From Gnetum montanum (taxonomy: Eukaryota; Streptophyta; Gnetopsida; Gnetales; Gnetaceae): 64,000 bases of DNA. Positions 46,234 to 57,316 of this stretch are shown here, piece after piece (within the stretch, counting starts at the first letter, position 1; every line of letters starts with the position of its first letter). The notes below the pieces were generated by a model. The model saw only the letters and a list, made by a program, of their open reading frames with translations. It did not search any database and was not told the DNA's origin. The translations under genes and the position numbers were made by a program. The stretch spans positions 133,203-197,202 of the forward strand of contig MNCI01030540.1 of the NCBI GenBank assembly GCA_015680685.1. Reading direction: 5' to 3'.

Positions 46234-49200
46234 TCATTTGGGTGTTTTAGCTCTAGGTGTTGTGTTTGTTCTTGTGAGTGTTGCTTCAAGAGGCTCCTCT
46301 TTCAAGACCTGTGACATGTCTATGTTGTGGTCAGCTTGAAAGGGAGTGTTTTCGCCATGTATAATGACTTGTCCACCTTCGTATGGAAGGCAGATTTCTT
46401 GATGTATCGGTGAGGAAACAGCTCGTTGTTGTGCTAGCCAAGGTCTACTAAGAATCATGTTGAAACTGGGCATCTCTTCTATGATAGTGAATTCCGCGCT
46501 GGTGGGGAATTGTTCTCCTACCACAAAGGCTAAGTTGATTGTGCCCTTGACTGTGACACATGATCCGTTGAAGGATTTTAGACACGTGGTTTCTGTTGGC
46601 ATGATCTCATCTACCATGCCTAGTTTGTCGATGACGGAGTATAGAACTATGTTTTTTGCCGCACCATCATCAATGTGCACTCTGCGAATGGTACATTGCC
46701 CAACACGTACACTAATCGATAATGGAGTTGTTGTGACTTCCCCTCGTTCAGGGTTACATTTAACTGCATCATCACAAAAGGCTAAGGTGTTTGAACCCAA
46801 TCCTTGTGGTGTGTGTTGTGAAATCGTTGCATGGATAGATTTCATGTTAGCAGGGATATCCTCTGTAACAGGAATGGATGCTAACGTTTGCGCTAAGGCT
46901 TCGCGATGAGCTGATGATGTCATGACCAAATCGTACAAGCTCATGGTTGTGTTCTTTTGTTTGAGCGTTTGTTTCACCTGGGCCAATGTAGCTACAAAGT
47001 CTGTGTTGTCTGCCGTTGTGTTGGTTGCCTCTGTATGGGTTGAGGGCTTGGGCCTGGTTTGTTTGGGATTAGGGATAGGGCCCCTAGTGTTCAGTTGTTG
47101 TATACTAGGTGTGTCCTTTGTTTCAGTTGTGGGTATTGTTCGTTGTTCGTTTGTCCTCTTCTGTTGCCATTTGGTAGGCTTATCCATGTTGTTGGCAAGG
47201 TTGACTCTTGAGGGAGGAGAGGTTAAGAAGTTTCCTATGGTTGGGCTCTGGGTAGGTGACGGGCCATCGCGTAGTGGCACTTTTATAACAAATGGTAGTT
47301 TAGGAGGAGTTGTTGGTGTTTGACTAGCTTGTTGTGGCACCTTGATAACGAAAGGTTTCTTTGCTGTTGTCGTTGGTGCATCGTGCCAATTTAACGTCTT
47401 AGCAGACAACTGTGGTGGTACTTTGACCACAAAGGATGTCTTCAGACCTCAAAATTGTATTGAATCTTGCCAGTTTAACGTCTTAGCGGACGTGTGTGGT
47501 GGTGGTACCTTGACCACAAAAGGTGTCGTCGGTGCTCTAGGTGGCATGTTGATGACGATGGGAGGCCCCTTGCTCATGGAGGTAGAGGGGGTTTTTGCCT
47601 TGCTAGGAGGCACATGGATCACAAAAGATTTCCGCATAGGTTTAGGCTTACTATCTATGCTAATGGAGTTTATGACATAGGGGGCATCATTTGTGCTTGG
47701 TTGATTCAGGACGTTGATGTTCAGTTAGCCCTGTTCTATCATTGCTTGTAGATCATCCTTTAATGCACGACAGGTGTCGGTATTATGACCAGACATCTGG
47801 TGGTAATGACAGAATTGGTCTAACTTGAAATGTCGTGGGACCGGGGGCTCGTTTGGTGCTGCCAAGGTGGGATTCCTTAGTAGCTTGCAATACCTGTCGT
47901 GTCGGCGGCGAACATTCTCCGCTACGTGTTTGTATTGGATTTTTCCGGCTTTAAGGAGGTGCTCTAGTAGTTCCGAAGGTCGCGCAGGTAGTGATGTGTA
48001 CTTAGAGCGATCCTTGCGTTGAAAATTGGACCTTAAGGTGGCCCCTGTTGTTGCAGGCAGGTTGGTACTAGTGTTAGTTGTTTTTGTGCTTGCGGCCACA
48101 GTTTCCGTTATTGCCTTTTGTTTGGCAACATGTTGGTTCTTGTAAGCCACATAGGCAGGATCATTGCTGGTTTGCGCAGCTTGTTCAATGTTCTTGATCT
48201 GTGTGAATGCTTGGCTCAACGTTTGAGCGCTTAGGTAGTACAGTTTTGACTTAATGAAGTCATTCACGGCTCCCTTCAGAATTGTAAGCAAATACTTTTC
48301 AGGGATGGGCTCATGAAGTTCGTTAAGGGCTGCACTCCATCGTTGGATGAACTTTTGCACAGGCTCAAGTGGTGCTTGTTTCACCTGTATCAGACTGTCT
48401 AGTGTGGCTTCAGGCTTGAGGTTGTACTTAAACCGGGTAACGAACTGATGTAACAGATCTTCCAGAGAGGATATGGAGTTACGAGGCAAGGCTCGGTACC
48501 CGTCTAAGGCTACACCCATTAAGGACATAGCGAACACTCGCAAGATTGCGTGGGGCCAAGCTTGAAGCAATAGAGTTGCTGATCGAAACATGACTAAGTG
48601 AGCGTTTGGATCTCCCTCCCCATTGTACTTGGTTAACTGGGGCAATGCGATTCCCTTGGGTAAAGCTAATGGTGGCACTGAAGAGCTAATTGGATCGTCG
48701 CGATAGAAATCCAGTACTTTAACTTGTTCAGTGTTGTCAGCTTTGAGTTGCTTTATCTCATCCGCTAATGCTTGCATCATCTGTTTTGCTTCTGCCCACT
48801 CTTGAGCGGTAGGCAGATTAGTTGGTTGGGGAGGTTGTTGGGTTGTCATTTGTTGCTGTGGAGCGATGTTCAGAGTTGCGGTTGTGGGGTGTGGCACGTT
48901 GAAGTGAGTGGGTTGTTGAACAAGGGGTATGGCCCCTTGCCTAGCCACAAACTGTGAAGTGACACCCTGGATGTGCGGGGCCGATGTAGTGAAAGTGGCC
49001 CCATGCGTTTGCATGTGCGGTATGTACTGGGTGGAGATGGGGGTGGGTAATCTCTATTGGGATACTGGTGCTTGTGTGCTCGTTGATACTTGGTGAGTGG
49101 TTATCTATCCCATGCGAGGATGGACAGATGGGTTCATGTAGGCATGGGGACTAAGGGTGTGGTATGAATCCTTAGGTTCAGATTGTGCCTCGAAGTCATC

Positions 49201-49488
49201 TACATCATGTTGGTTTTGGGGCTCCTCATTGGGTTGCCGTGTGTTTTGGCCCCTTGCCAGAAGGAGCTGGGAGATGAGTTTATGCTGAGGTTCAGAAAAG
49301 GGGATGATGTCATATACAGAGGGGACGAATTCGTGACCTCCCATGTATATGTGCTCAATGTTTCGTTTTGCCTCTTGTTCTATGGTGTCAAGAGGAAGGT
49401 TGGCTTGAATCTTCACACAGATGTAGTTATACTGTTCTTGTGTGGGGACTATGAAGGTGCATGCGTTAGAGGTCTGGGATGACTCCAT
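46234..49488 (-). pseudogene. Gag-protease polyprotein of element C, nearly intact frame
   Basis: One minus frame runs from the preferred ATG at 49488 (matching E; an upstream ATG exists at 49578) to the stop at 46234, 1084 codons, with only four internal stops: TAG 49105-49107, TAG 49054-49056, TAA 47725-47727, TGA 47449-47451. Order: N-terminal domain (YNYICVKIQANLPLDTIEQE), Pro/Gln/Thr-rich linker, and gag core near 48650-48200 (LPQLTKYNGEGDPNAHLVMF, SSLEDLLHQFVTRFKYNLKP). Then come an FCHYHQMSGHNTDTC zinc-like block near 47800, VPP linker repeats (47640-47270) containing SAKTLNW repeats, and protease near 46700-46450 (VHIDDGAAKNIVLYSVIDKLG, FNMILSRPWLAQ). The protease active site is DDGA rather than the usual D-S/T-G. 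Confidence 0.93.
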
Positions 49489-49839
49489 GGTGATGTGTGA
49501 CAGGGCAGCGTATGAGTTGGTTAACAAGTGCTGAGTGTGTTTCGGGTTAAGTATGCAGAGTATCCGGCATGTGAACACTGAAAATTTTTCTAAGTTTTCT
49601 GCGTGTACAACATAACCGGAAAAAAATTTAGCGAAGTACGAAATTATGAATCGTACTCGTATGCGATCTCAGGTAAGAGGAAGTCATCTTGGAATCATTA
49701 TGTTGAGTGTATTGTATGCATTGGACAAGATTGACTCTGTTGGTGGCCGTTAGTACTTAGATGGGCTTGAAGTAGGTGCGAATCGCAACGAATTCGGCTT
49801 TGAAACGGATGCGTTTTGTGTGCTTTTGTTGAAAAAACA

Positions 49840-50215
49840 CTATAGCAGTACTGTAGCGGTACTGTAGCAGTACTGTAGCATACGCTGGGACACTGTAGCA
49901 TACGCTGAGACACTGTAGCAGCGTATACGCTCAAACACTGTAGCATACGCTGAGACACTGTAGCATACGCTGGGACACTGTAGCATACGCTGAGACACTA
50001 TAGCAGCATATATGCCCAAACACTGTAGCAGCGTAAAAGCACTGTAGCAGCATAGATGCTGGGAATTTGTAAACAAAGTTAGCATATGGTTAACAGCGTA
50101 GACGCTGGAAAGTTTGCAGGTAAGGTTTTAAACTGTACAGCGTAAACGCTGGGAGGTTTTTGGAAAAAGTCAGCGTGTACTCAACAGCGTAGATGCTGAG
50201 AGCTCTGAAGCACAA
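49840..50215 (-). repeat. Leader repeat array of element C
   Basis: About twelve units of a 17-20-bp word (ACACTGTAGCATACGCTGAG on plus) grade into looser GCGTAGACGCTGG units spaced 50-60 bp apart up to 50215. It lies between PBS and gag, and its TACGCTG core is shared with the LTR palindromes. Confidence 0.9.
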
Positions 50216-50232
50216 CTAGTTTAAGGCAGAGG

Positions 50233-50249
50233 CCCTCCTTCTAGCGCCA
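50233..50249 (-). other. Primer-binding site of element C
   Basis: Minus-strand TGGCGCTAGAAGGAGGG, five bases (GTTTC) after the 5' LTR. It starts TGG, as required to pair with a tRNA CCA end; I do not assign the tRNA. Confidence 0.85.
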
Positions 50250-50254
50250 GAAAC

Positions 50255-51501
50255 TGTGCCCCCTGAACTCGTCGGTCTCTAGTTGGAAGGAAAACAGAGA
50301 CCGTGGGATCGCAGGACGAGAACAGAAGGCCCTGCCTTCACCTGAGGGAGAGCTGGAATGCACGAAGGTAGAGCACCTTGGGTGGTCCGCACGCGGATCA
50401 GACAAGGATTTCCCTGTGCGTACGCAAAGTGCTATACGCTGGGTTATGCGTAAACGATGTAGCAAGCGTAAACAAAGCGTAAACGGGGTAAAACAAATGC
50501 GAACAGAGCGTAAGCGTAAACGGGCGTGAACAGAATGCGTGGGCCAAGTTGACGTAAAACTGTAAAATGTAAACAATCTTATGCAGCAAATGTAAACAAT
50601 GGTATTATAGAGTCAAAGTACAGTGCATCGGTCTAACGCAGTCGTGAGGGAACACAAGGTGGACGAAAAGCCCCGGCGTATGCAGGAATGACTCGGCTGG
50701 TTCGCAAGACAAGCGGAGCATAGAGACTGTGTGTACGACGTACAGGGCTCTCCAGCGTAAGAGGGTTTCAGCTCTTGTGTGCAGCGTAAATCTTCTCTGG
50801 TATGCTCTGGGATTTTGCCAACCCACTGGTGAAGTGGGAAATCGGGGTTTATATACAGGTTGTTACGCTAGACTCGGGTTAGGAGACACGTGGCATGTTG
50901 ACCGGGTGCACACACTTTACAAAAATACAATATATTACATCTGTCGAGCGTATACGTTGGGTGTATACGCCGTGTGAGGCGGGCATATACGTTGGGCGTA
51001 TACGCTGAATGAGGGGCCTATGAACTTAGGTGGAGATGCTGTGCTGGCCGTATACGCCGGGCGTATACCCTGGTAGATGCAGGGTGTGTACGTTGTGGAT
51101 GCAGGGCGTATATGCTTGGCGTATACGTTGAAGGATGTCCACTTGCTTCAATCCTTGCTCTTTGGTGTTATCTTCATGCTGTCATTGAGACTTCATCATC
51201 GGGTGTGTGCATCTGTGGCGTCGAGCGTACAGGTGAGGCGTGTACACCGGGCGTGTGGGCCGGATGTCCACGCTGGGCGTATATGCTGGGAGTGTCAGGC
51301 GTGCATGTAGGGTGTATACGCTGGTACTGCTAGGCGTATACGCTGGGCGTATACGCTGGTACTACACACTTAATGAAAATTAAGCATTGTGATCCCCAAG
51401 GTTGCCGTATGCCACATCTCATGCAGCCGATGTCGTTCGTGGGTCCTAAGGTCCTTCTTAGTGTCTGAAAAATACTAAGCTCCGAATTTTGTGGTGTTTC
51501 A
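50255..51501 (-). repeat. 5' LTR of element C
   Basis: 1247 bp, longer than its partner mainly because of extra GCGTATACGC units (50945-51360). TATA box GTATATAAAC (minus) at about 50847-50856. Confidence 0.95.
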
Positions 51502-51506
51502 CACCA

Positions 51507-52120
51507 TACTCCTTATGGTTCACCCCATAGTAACATTGAGTCCACTCCTTGGCCTCAAGATCACCTTGTGTAGATAACTCTACCAATTTTGTTCTAGCAT
51601 CTGATGACTCAAGTGCCTATGAAATGGCTTCTATCGAGTAGGACACTTGAATGTCCTTGATCTTGACTGTGGATCCATGCCTATAATTGTTTCAGAAAAG
51701 GTATGTCTCTTCAATGTACTACTACCCACTAGATGTGACAATTGGCCACATGGGAGAGGTTTGTAGTTGAGTCTTAACATCCTCTAGAGCTTTCTCCAAA
51801 AATGGCTTGAAGTTAATCTCTTGAAGAATGGATTGTTGAATCTCTCAAGACTTGATGATATTAAGGCAAGCTTAAGTCAAAGTGACCTCAAGCCTTGGTA
51901 TGGGTCAAGGCACTTCTTGTTGCTATTTCTTGGTCAGCACTTCTTTTTTTGGAATCTATTGGACAAATTCCACTTCGAGTTCCTCATGAAGAGGTCTCAT
52001 TACATGGGTCACCTTAGGTAGTTCTTGGCCTTGTTCTTATTGGCCCCTTCCAACTCTGGGTTTCTTCTCTCATGGTTGCAAGGGTTCTTCTTCCTATGGA
52101 CATTTTTGTTTAGGTGCCAT
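51507..52120 (-). pseudogene. Opposite-strand gene of element E, N-terminal part
   Basis: Minus ATG at 52118-52120, then a basic, Pro/Lys/Glu-rich frame (MAPKQKCP) with repeated stops that look like former Trp or Gln codons. It includes LPKVTHVMRPLHEELEVEFV and FKPFLEKALEDVKTQLQTSP. The frame crosses the CACCA duplication into 43223 leftward without a shift once element C is ignored. Confidence 0.6.
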
Positions 52121-53040
52121 CTATAATCATAATAAGATCATGGATTAGCCATCATTGTGTAATCTTAAAACAATTGGAATACCTTATCTCTTAAGGATGG
52201 TTACTCTTTAGCTAAGTTGTAATTATGGCTAATTTAATTAATTAATTTTTATTTATTTATATATTTCCATTATAAATCATCCTGAAGATTGTTGGAAGGG
52301 TTAACTTGTGAAAAATTTTATGTTTATATATGGTTAATGTTATTAACCCTTGGGGGAGTTAGGAAAATTTTCAAAAACTTTCATCAATTTTTCATTGGAA
52401 ACCTTAAGGTTTGTGGCCCCCATGATAAAGATCTTATCTCCAGTAAGCACAAGATTAAAAAATAGAGTGATTTGAATAAACGATTGGGAAGTTATGAGCT
52501 CTGGAAGGTTTTGGGATTTGAAAACTTTCAAAAACTCCCCTTGTGTTATGAGCAAATCATGAAAAATTACAAAGTGTTTCACGATATATATAAGGTTTTT
52601 GCCTTGCATTGACAAGGCCTAGTCAACTGGGCCTTGTTGACTAGGGTCGATGTGTCGATGGGGCATCAACGACACAACCATTGACCACTGTAGTCAAACT
52701 TTGACCTTAGTCAAACTTGCAAAACATGAAGAGTTTTTGAGTAAAATTGGTATCAAATGAAAGGTTAAAAGTCTAAGAATAGTATAAAAACATGAAAATA
52801 GGGTTTTGAAGTCATAAATTTGGGAAAATGGAGAAAATTGATGTAGTGGATGAATGAAATGAAAGATTATGGAGCACTAAGCGGTGTACTCAATAGAATA
52901 TGTGAAAGGTAGGATTGTAGCGATGTCAAAGGTAAGGAACCTTAACTAATCAAGCCAAAAGCTACGCAAGTGGGTCCTCCCCGTAGCAAGCTCATGTCCT
53001 TCTTGCCCTTACATAACCTCAACTAAAGAGTCCATTAGTC

Positions 53041-53336
53041 CCATAGTCGATTTAATGATCATAACAAGTTAAGAACCAACTCGAAAGAATCTACTCAAGA
53101 ATCCCAACACATCAGACCAAGACATAGAGCATAACATACAACATGGCAACGAGGTGAGTTATGGCAGCATGAATGGATGATGGAGAAGGTGAAATGGATT
53201 TTTGAATTGAGGTCATAAGAAGTCCCTTATGGAATTTATGTTTAAAATGACCCGAGAAGTTCCATCCTCAGTCCAGACCAAAACTAGTGACTCTTAGTGA
53301 CATTGCATCACCATCCTAAGCTCGATCCACCCACTT
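53041..53336 (+). repeat. Left arm of an exact 296-bp inverted duplication
   Basis: CCATAGTCGATTTAATGATC through GATCCACCCACTT. By eye it equals the reverse complement of 53602-53897 over all 296 bases. Confidence 0.95.
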
Positions 53337-53601
53337 AAGACACAAGAGTGCTTCCACAAGATAACCACCATTCCACAAAGAGAAGAAAAGAGAAGTAGAA
53401 AGTGAAAGAGAGGGCCTTACTTAGAGGGGACCTTTAGGCATAGGTGCATGTCATTTGAGTCCTAAAACTAGTGCTTGTAGCCCATTTATTTGTCCAAGGG
53501 ATGTGCTTTGAATTTCCATTTTTTTTTTTGTTTTTTGTTTTTTTGGTATCACACCATGCAATGACATTATTTGAATTCCTATTAGAAGTTGGTGTGGAAT
53601 N

Positions 53602-53897
53602 AAGTGGGTGGATCGAGCTTAGGATGGTGATGCAATGTCACTAAGAGTCACTAGTTTTGGTCTGGACTGAGGATGGAACTTCTCGGGTCATTTTAAACAT
53701 AAATTCCATAAGGGACTTCTTATGACCTCAATTCAAAAATCCATTTCACCTTCTCCATCATCCATTCATGCTGCCATAACTCACCTCGTTGCCATGTTGT
53801 ATGTTATGCTCTATGTCTTGGTCTGATGTGTTGGGATTCTTGAGTAGATTCTTTCGAGTTGGTTCTTAACTTGTTATGATCATTAAATCGACTATGG
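53602..53897 (-). repeat. Right arm, bounded by single Ns (53601, 53898)
   Basis: Exact reverse complement of 53041-53336, starting right after one N and ending right before another. The borders coincide with the Ns to the base, which points to an assembly join rather than biology. Confidence 0.95.
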
Positions 53898-54329
53898 NAT
53901 TAATTAAATAGGTGGATGGTGTGGACTCACTGCCTGTTCCATGAAAAACAAACCATATCAAAGTCATCAAACATCATAATTCAAAAATAGAAACCAAACA
54001 TCAACAACCAAAACATTAAGCACAAACCATTATTAGTAAATAGCAACAGCGGCACTGTGTCTTGTGAGAACAAAGCATTCTTTATTAGCAAAAATGAGAA
54101 AATATTATACTCAAATCAAACCAAACAAAGCAAAATATATATAAGAAAATGTAAAATAGTTAAGAAAGTTCAAAAAGTACCAAATATGGTGTAAAATTAG
54201 AAAAATGTAAAAAATCAAGAATTTGTTAAATAAATAATTGAAAAAATTGAAAACATGAAAAATAAAAATATAGAAAAAACAAGAAGCCATATTGATTATT
54301 AGCATGGATGGCTATCTCCCCCATGACTG

Positions 54330-55450
54330 AGTTGAAAGAAGGAGATTCGAAAGATAAAACATGGTTGTTCATGTGTTGAAGTGGTAGTTGCACTAGCCTA
54401 TCTTGGTTCTAGGAAAGGCTTTACTTGTTGAACATTGGCCAACTACTTTTTATTTGGGCTATCAAGTTTGTAGATTATCATGGCCCTAGAGGAAAAGGTT
54501 TTATCAATTACATAAGTTCCCTCCCACAATGTTTGAAATTTTGTCTTTTGGGGTACATGTGTGGGGTTCTAGTAGAAAACCTTACCTCCTAGTTGAAGTT
54601 TTACTTTCCTGATTCTTAGGTCATGACGTTGCTTACTAAATGTCTTGTTCATCTCATTCAAGGATAGGTCCACTAACTGATTTTCATCTAGCATGTTCAG
54701 GTTGATCAGTCTTTCTTTCTGTGCTAGGCTTAGGTCAAGATTTAGATCATAGGCTATTGAGAGTGTATGGAGCTTAGATTAAATTGGAAGCATTGGAAGT
54801 TTCCCATACACTAACTCATAGGGAGAATAGCCAATAGGAAGTTTCCAAGTTGAACGATAAGCCTAGAGAGCATCATTAAGCTTTGTACTTCAATCTTTCC
54901 CATATTTGCTAATGGTTTGGGTTAGTATTTTTGTAATCTCCTAGTTGGTTACCTTTGCTTAACCATTGGCTCGGGGGTGGTAAGGTGTTGTTAATTTATG
55001 TTCTACCCCCAAGCATTGCATTAATTTTCTATAGGTGACACCTATGAAATGAGTGCCATTTTCAAAAATTAGTGAACGTATCACACCAAACCTATTCATG
55101 ATATTTTGTTATATAAATTTAGCAGTAGCAAATTATGTACAATTAGTAATATCTGCTACTTCTTCCCATGTTGTGTAGTAGTCAACTACTACTATAATAT
55201 ATGCCTTCCCATTGGACATGGGTGTGATGGGACATATGAAGTTAATGCCCCATATGTCGAAAGGTTCCAGTGGTTGAATCCACTATTGAGGACCTTTCAT
55301 ACAAGTGGTCATCCCCCTATCTCACTAACAACATTCACAAGACTTGACAAACTAATGGGAATCCCTAAAGATTATAGGCCAATAGTATCCTTCCATCAGG
55401 ATTTTTATGGTCGTGTGTCTCCCTACATAGTGGCCTCCACAAGGTCCTTC
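54330..55450 (-). pseudogene. Integrase of element G
   Basis: A zinc-binding block (HEGPCGGHVGRHTT, then SCECC) lies at about 55430-55310. The core follows (VVVDYYTTWEEVADI, IRSLIFENGTHFIG with catalytic Asp replaced by Glu, TTPYHPRANG, KLNDAL, LPIGYSPYELVYGK). The C-terminal part is RKVKLQLGGKVF. Order and spacing fit Athila integrase. Several TAG/TGA stops occur at Gln/Trp positions. Confidence 0.9.
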
Positions 55451-55699
55451 GTGAGCATCTTGGAGAACATGTAGTTGATCTTCATCAAGGACACACTAGC
55501 AGATCAAGCCATCGACACACACCTTGTAGAGGTGTCCATTAATTTCCATGAAGTATTTGACTCAATGAATAAATTGTTGATTCTTCCTAAAATCCAAGTC
55601 TTGTGGCATCTCCTAAGTGAGAAGATATGTGAGGATGCCATTATACCATGTTACTTTTGCAGGTGTTGATTCACGTATTACTCCTATAATAAGGAGTTC

Positions 55700-57250
55700 A
55701 TCTAGAAACTGATCAGAGAGTGGGCTCTCCTCCTCTTTGTTATCCCATTTTAAGCAAGAGAGGTGGTCAATGATCACATTCTTTATCCCTTTTCAATCTA
55801 CCATTGTGAGATCGAATTCCTACAAGATCACAAGCCACTGTATAACACAAGGACTCACCATCAGCTTGTTCATGAGGAAGCCAATTGCACTATGGTCCAT
55901 ATGCACAAATACTTTTTAGCCAAGCACATAATGCCTAAACTTTTCTAGAGCATACACCACTACCATAAGTTTTTTCTCCCTGTTGGTGTAGTTTAACTGT
56001 GCTCTCACAATGCTTCAACTAATGCAATGAATATAATATGAACATTTCTTATCATCCATCTACGTGAGTACTACTTCCAAAGCATAGTTAGATGCATCTA
56101 TCATGATGTGGAAAGGTCTGGACCAATCTGGTGCTCATAGGATTGGTATTTCTCTGAGTTTCTCCTCTAATTATTGGAATGTATGTTCATATTCCTTGGT
56201 CCAAATAAGAGATGCATCCTTCTTTGTAAGCTCTACCAATGACTTTTTGATCCTAGAGAAATTCTCTATGAATCATCAATAGTAACTAGTGTGTCCAAGG
56301 AATGACTAACCATCTTTAATAGTCTCTAGTTAACATGTTATTCCTTGGATGACCCTTATCTTTTCTGAGTCTACCACAATCCCTTTTTACAAAATTCAGT
56401 GCACTAGCACAATGCCTTCTTGGACCATGAAATGGCTCTTCTGCCAATTGAGCCGTAGGTTTGTCTCAACACATCTCTTCAATACTTATTCTAGGTGATC
56501 CAAGGTTTTTTAAATGTATGAAGACTTCAACACCACTACCGATTTGTTGTTGAAAGATACTAAGAACCAAGCATTGAAAGGTTGCAAGGGCATTACACAA
56601 GCCAAATGGTATCTTATAGTATGCAAAAGTCCCCCAGGGACTCGTGAATGTTGTCTTGGCCTAATCTTTTAGTACAATTTGGATTTGGTTATAGTCAGTA
56701 TAATAATCCAAGAAGCTATAATAACAATGCCTAGATATGGTGTCTAACAATTGATCTACAAATGGCAAGGGAATGTGATCTTTAAATGTTGCCATATCCA
56801 ATAGCCTAAAGTTGATGCAAACCTACCATTTGTCACCCTTCTTCAATACAATTATGAGTGGGCTAACCCACTCACTATTTGCAATGGGATAGATGAACCC
56901 TACCTTGAGGAGTTGCTCTATTTCCTCCTTGATGATTTGCTTCAATTTGGGATTCAGCAGTGTCTGCAACTACTTTCTAGGCTTCATGGCCAAGTCAATG
57001 TAAATGTAATGGTAGCATAGCCTTAGATCAATTCCTTTTAGCTCTAGATATGACCAAGAAAATGTTGTTGACCATTTGTTCACCACTTTTAATAACTTTT
57101 CTTTTTGTTCATGAGCAAGTTTGGCATTAATTATGAGTGGTTTACCATTCTTTAAAAATGCATATTCCATACCAACCAATAAAGTTTTTAGCTCAAAGGG
57201 CTCCTACTTGAAGTGATCTAAGATTTCCAACTCTCCCCAATAGTTATCAT
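55700..57250 (-). pseudogene. RT and RNase H of element G
   Basis: The frame 57179-56970 opens RT (KWSTTFSWSYLELKGIDLRL), followed by NPKLKQIIKEEIEQLLKVGF, YPIANSEWVSPLIIVLKKGD, YYSFLDYYTDYNQIQI and PWGTFAYYKIPFGLCNALAT. Near 56520 EVFI jumps to HLKNL, so the FMDD catalytic box and about twenty residues are missing. RNase H follows with VFVHMDHSAIGFLMNKLMV near 55900. Non-functional. Confidence 0.9.
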
Positions 57251-57316
57251 CATCTTCATTAGAGAGTTGGGAATGAACTTATTCAATTTTGTTCATGCCT
57301 TCAACATATGCATAAG

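Larger units (their letters stand above)
43229..51501 (-). mobile_element. Element C: complete gag-pro LTR retrotransposon without pol
   Basis: 8273 bp on the minus strand with LTRs 50255-51501 and 43229-44428, PBS 50233-50249, leader array, gag-pro 49488-46234, motif array, PPT 44429-44441, and a perfect target duplication CACCA (43224-43228 and 51502-51506). Internal length is 5.8 kb and no RT, RNase H or integrase is readable. It is much richer in CpG than all neighbours, in keeping with a younger age, yet its LTRs differ by about 18 sites in the first ~265 aligned bases, nearly all transitions. Inserted in the opposite-strand gene of E. Confidence 0.96.
52121..54300 (-). other. 3' non-coding region of element G
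   Basis: AT-rich and without a readable protein. At about 52960-53010, ACGCAAGTGGGTCCTCCCC matches the complement of 20660-20690 in the Athila-like element, so this is the same 3' module. Around 52620-52690 a GTCGATG/CATCAACG-rich stretch recalls Athila LTR starts. Contains the inverted duplication and two single Ns. Confidence 0.6.

Noticed and set aside
46457-47323. Plus-strand frames opposite C gag-pro as real proteins
   Set aside because: They are the mirror of conserved protease and linker codons; all conservation tracks the minus frame.
49840-50215. Satellite or telomere-type repeat
   Set aside because: Short, degenerate, confined to the leader of one element between PBS and gag.
53041-53897. 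Long hairpin or MITE
   Set aside because: Arms are exactly equal and end at single Ns; an assembly artefact is simpler.
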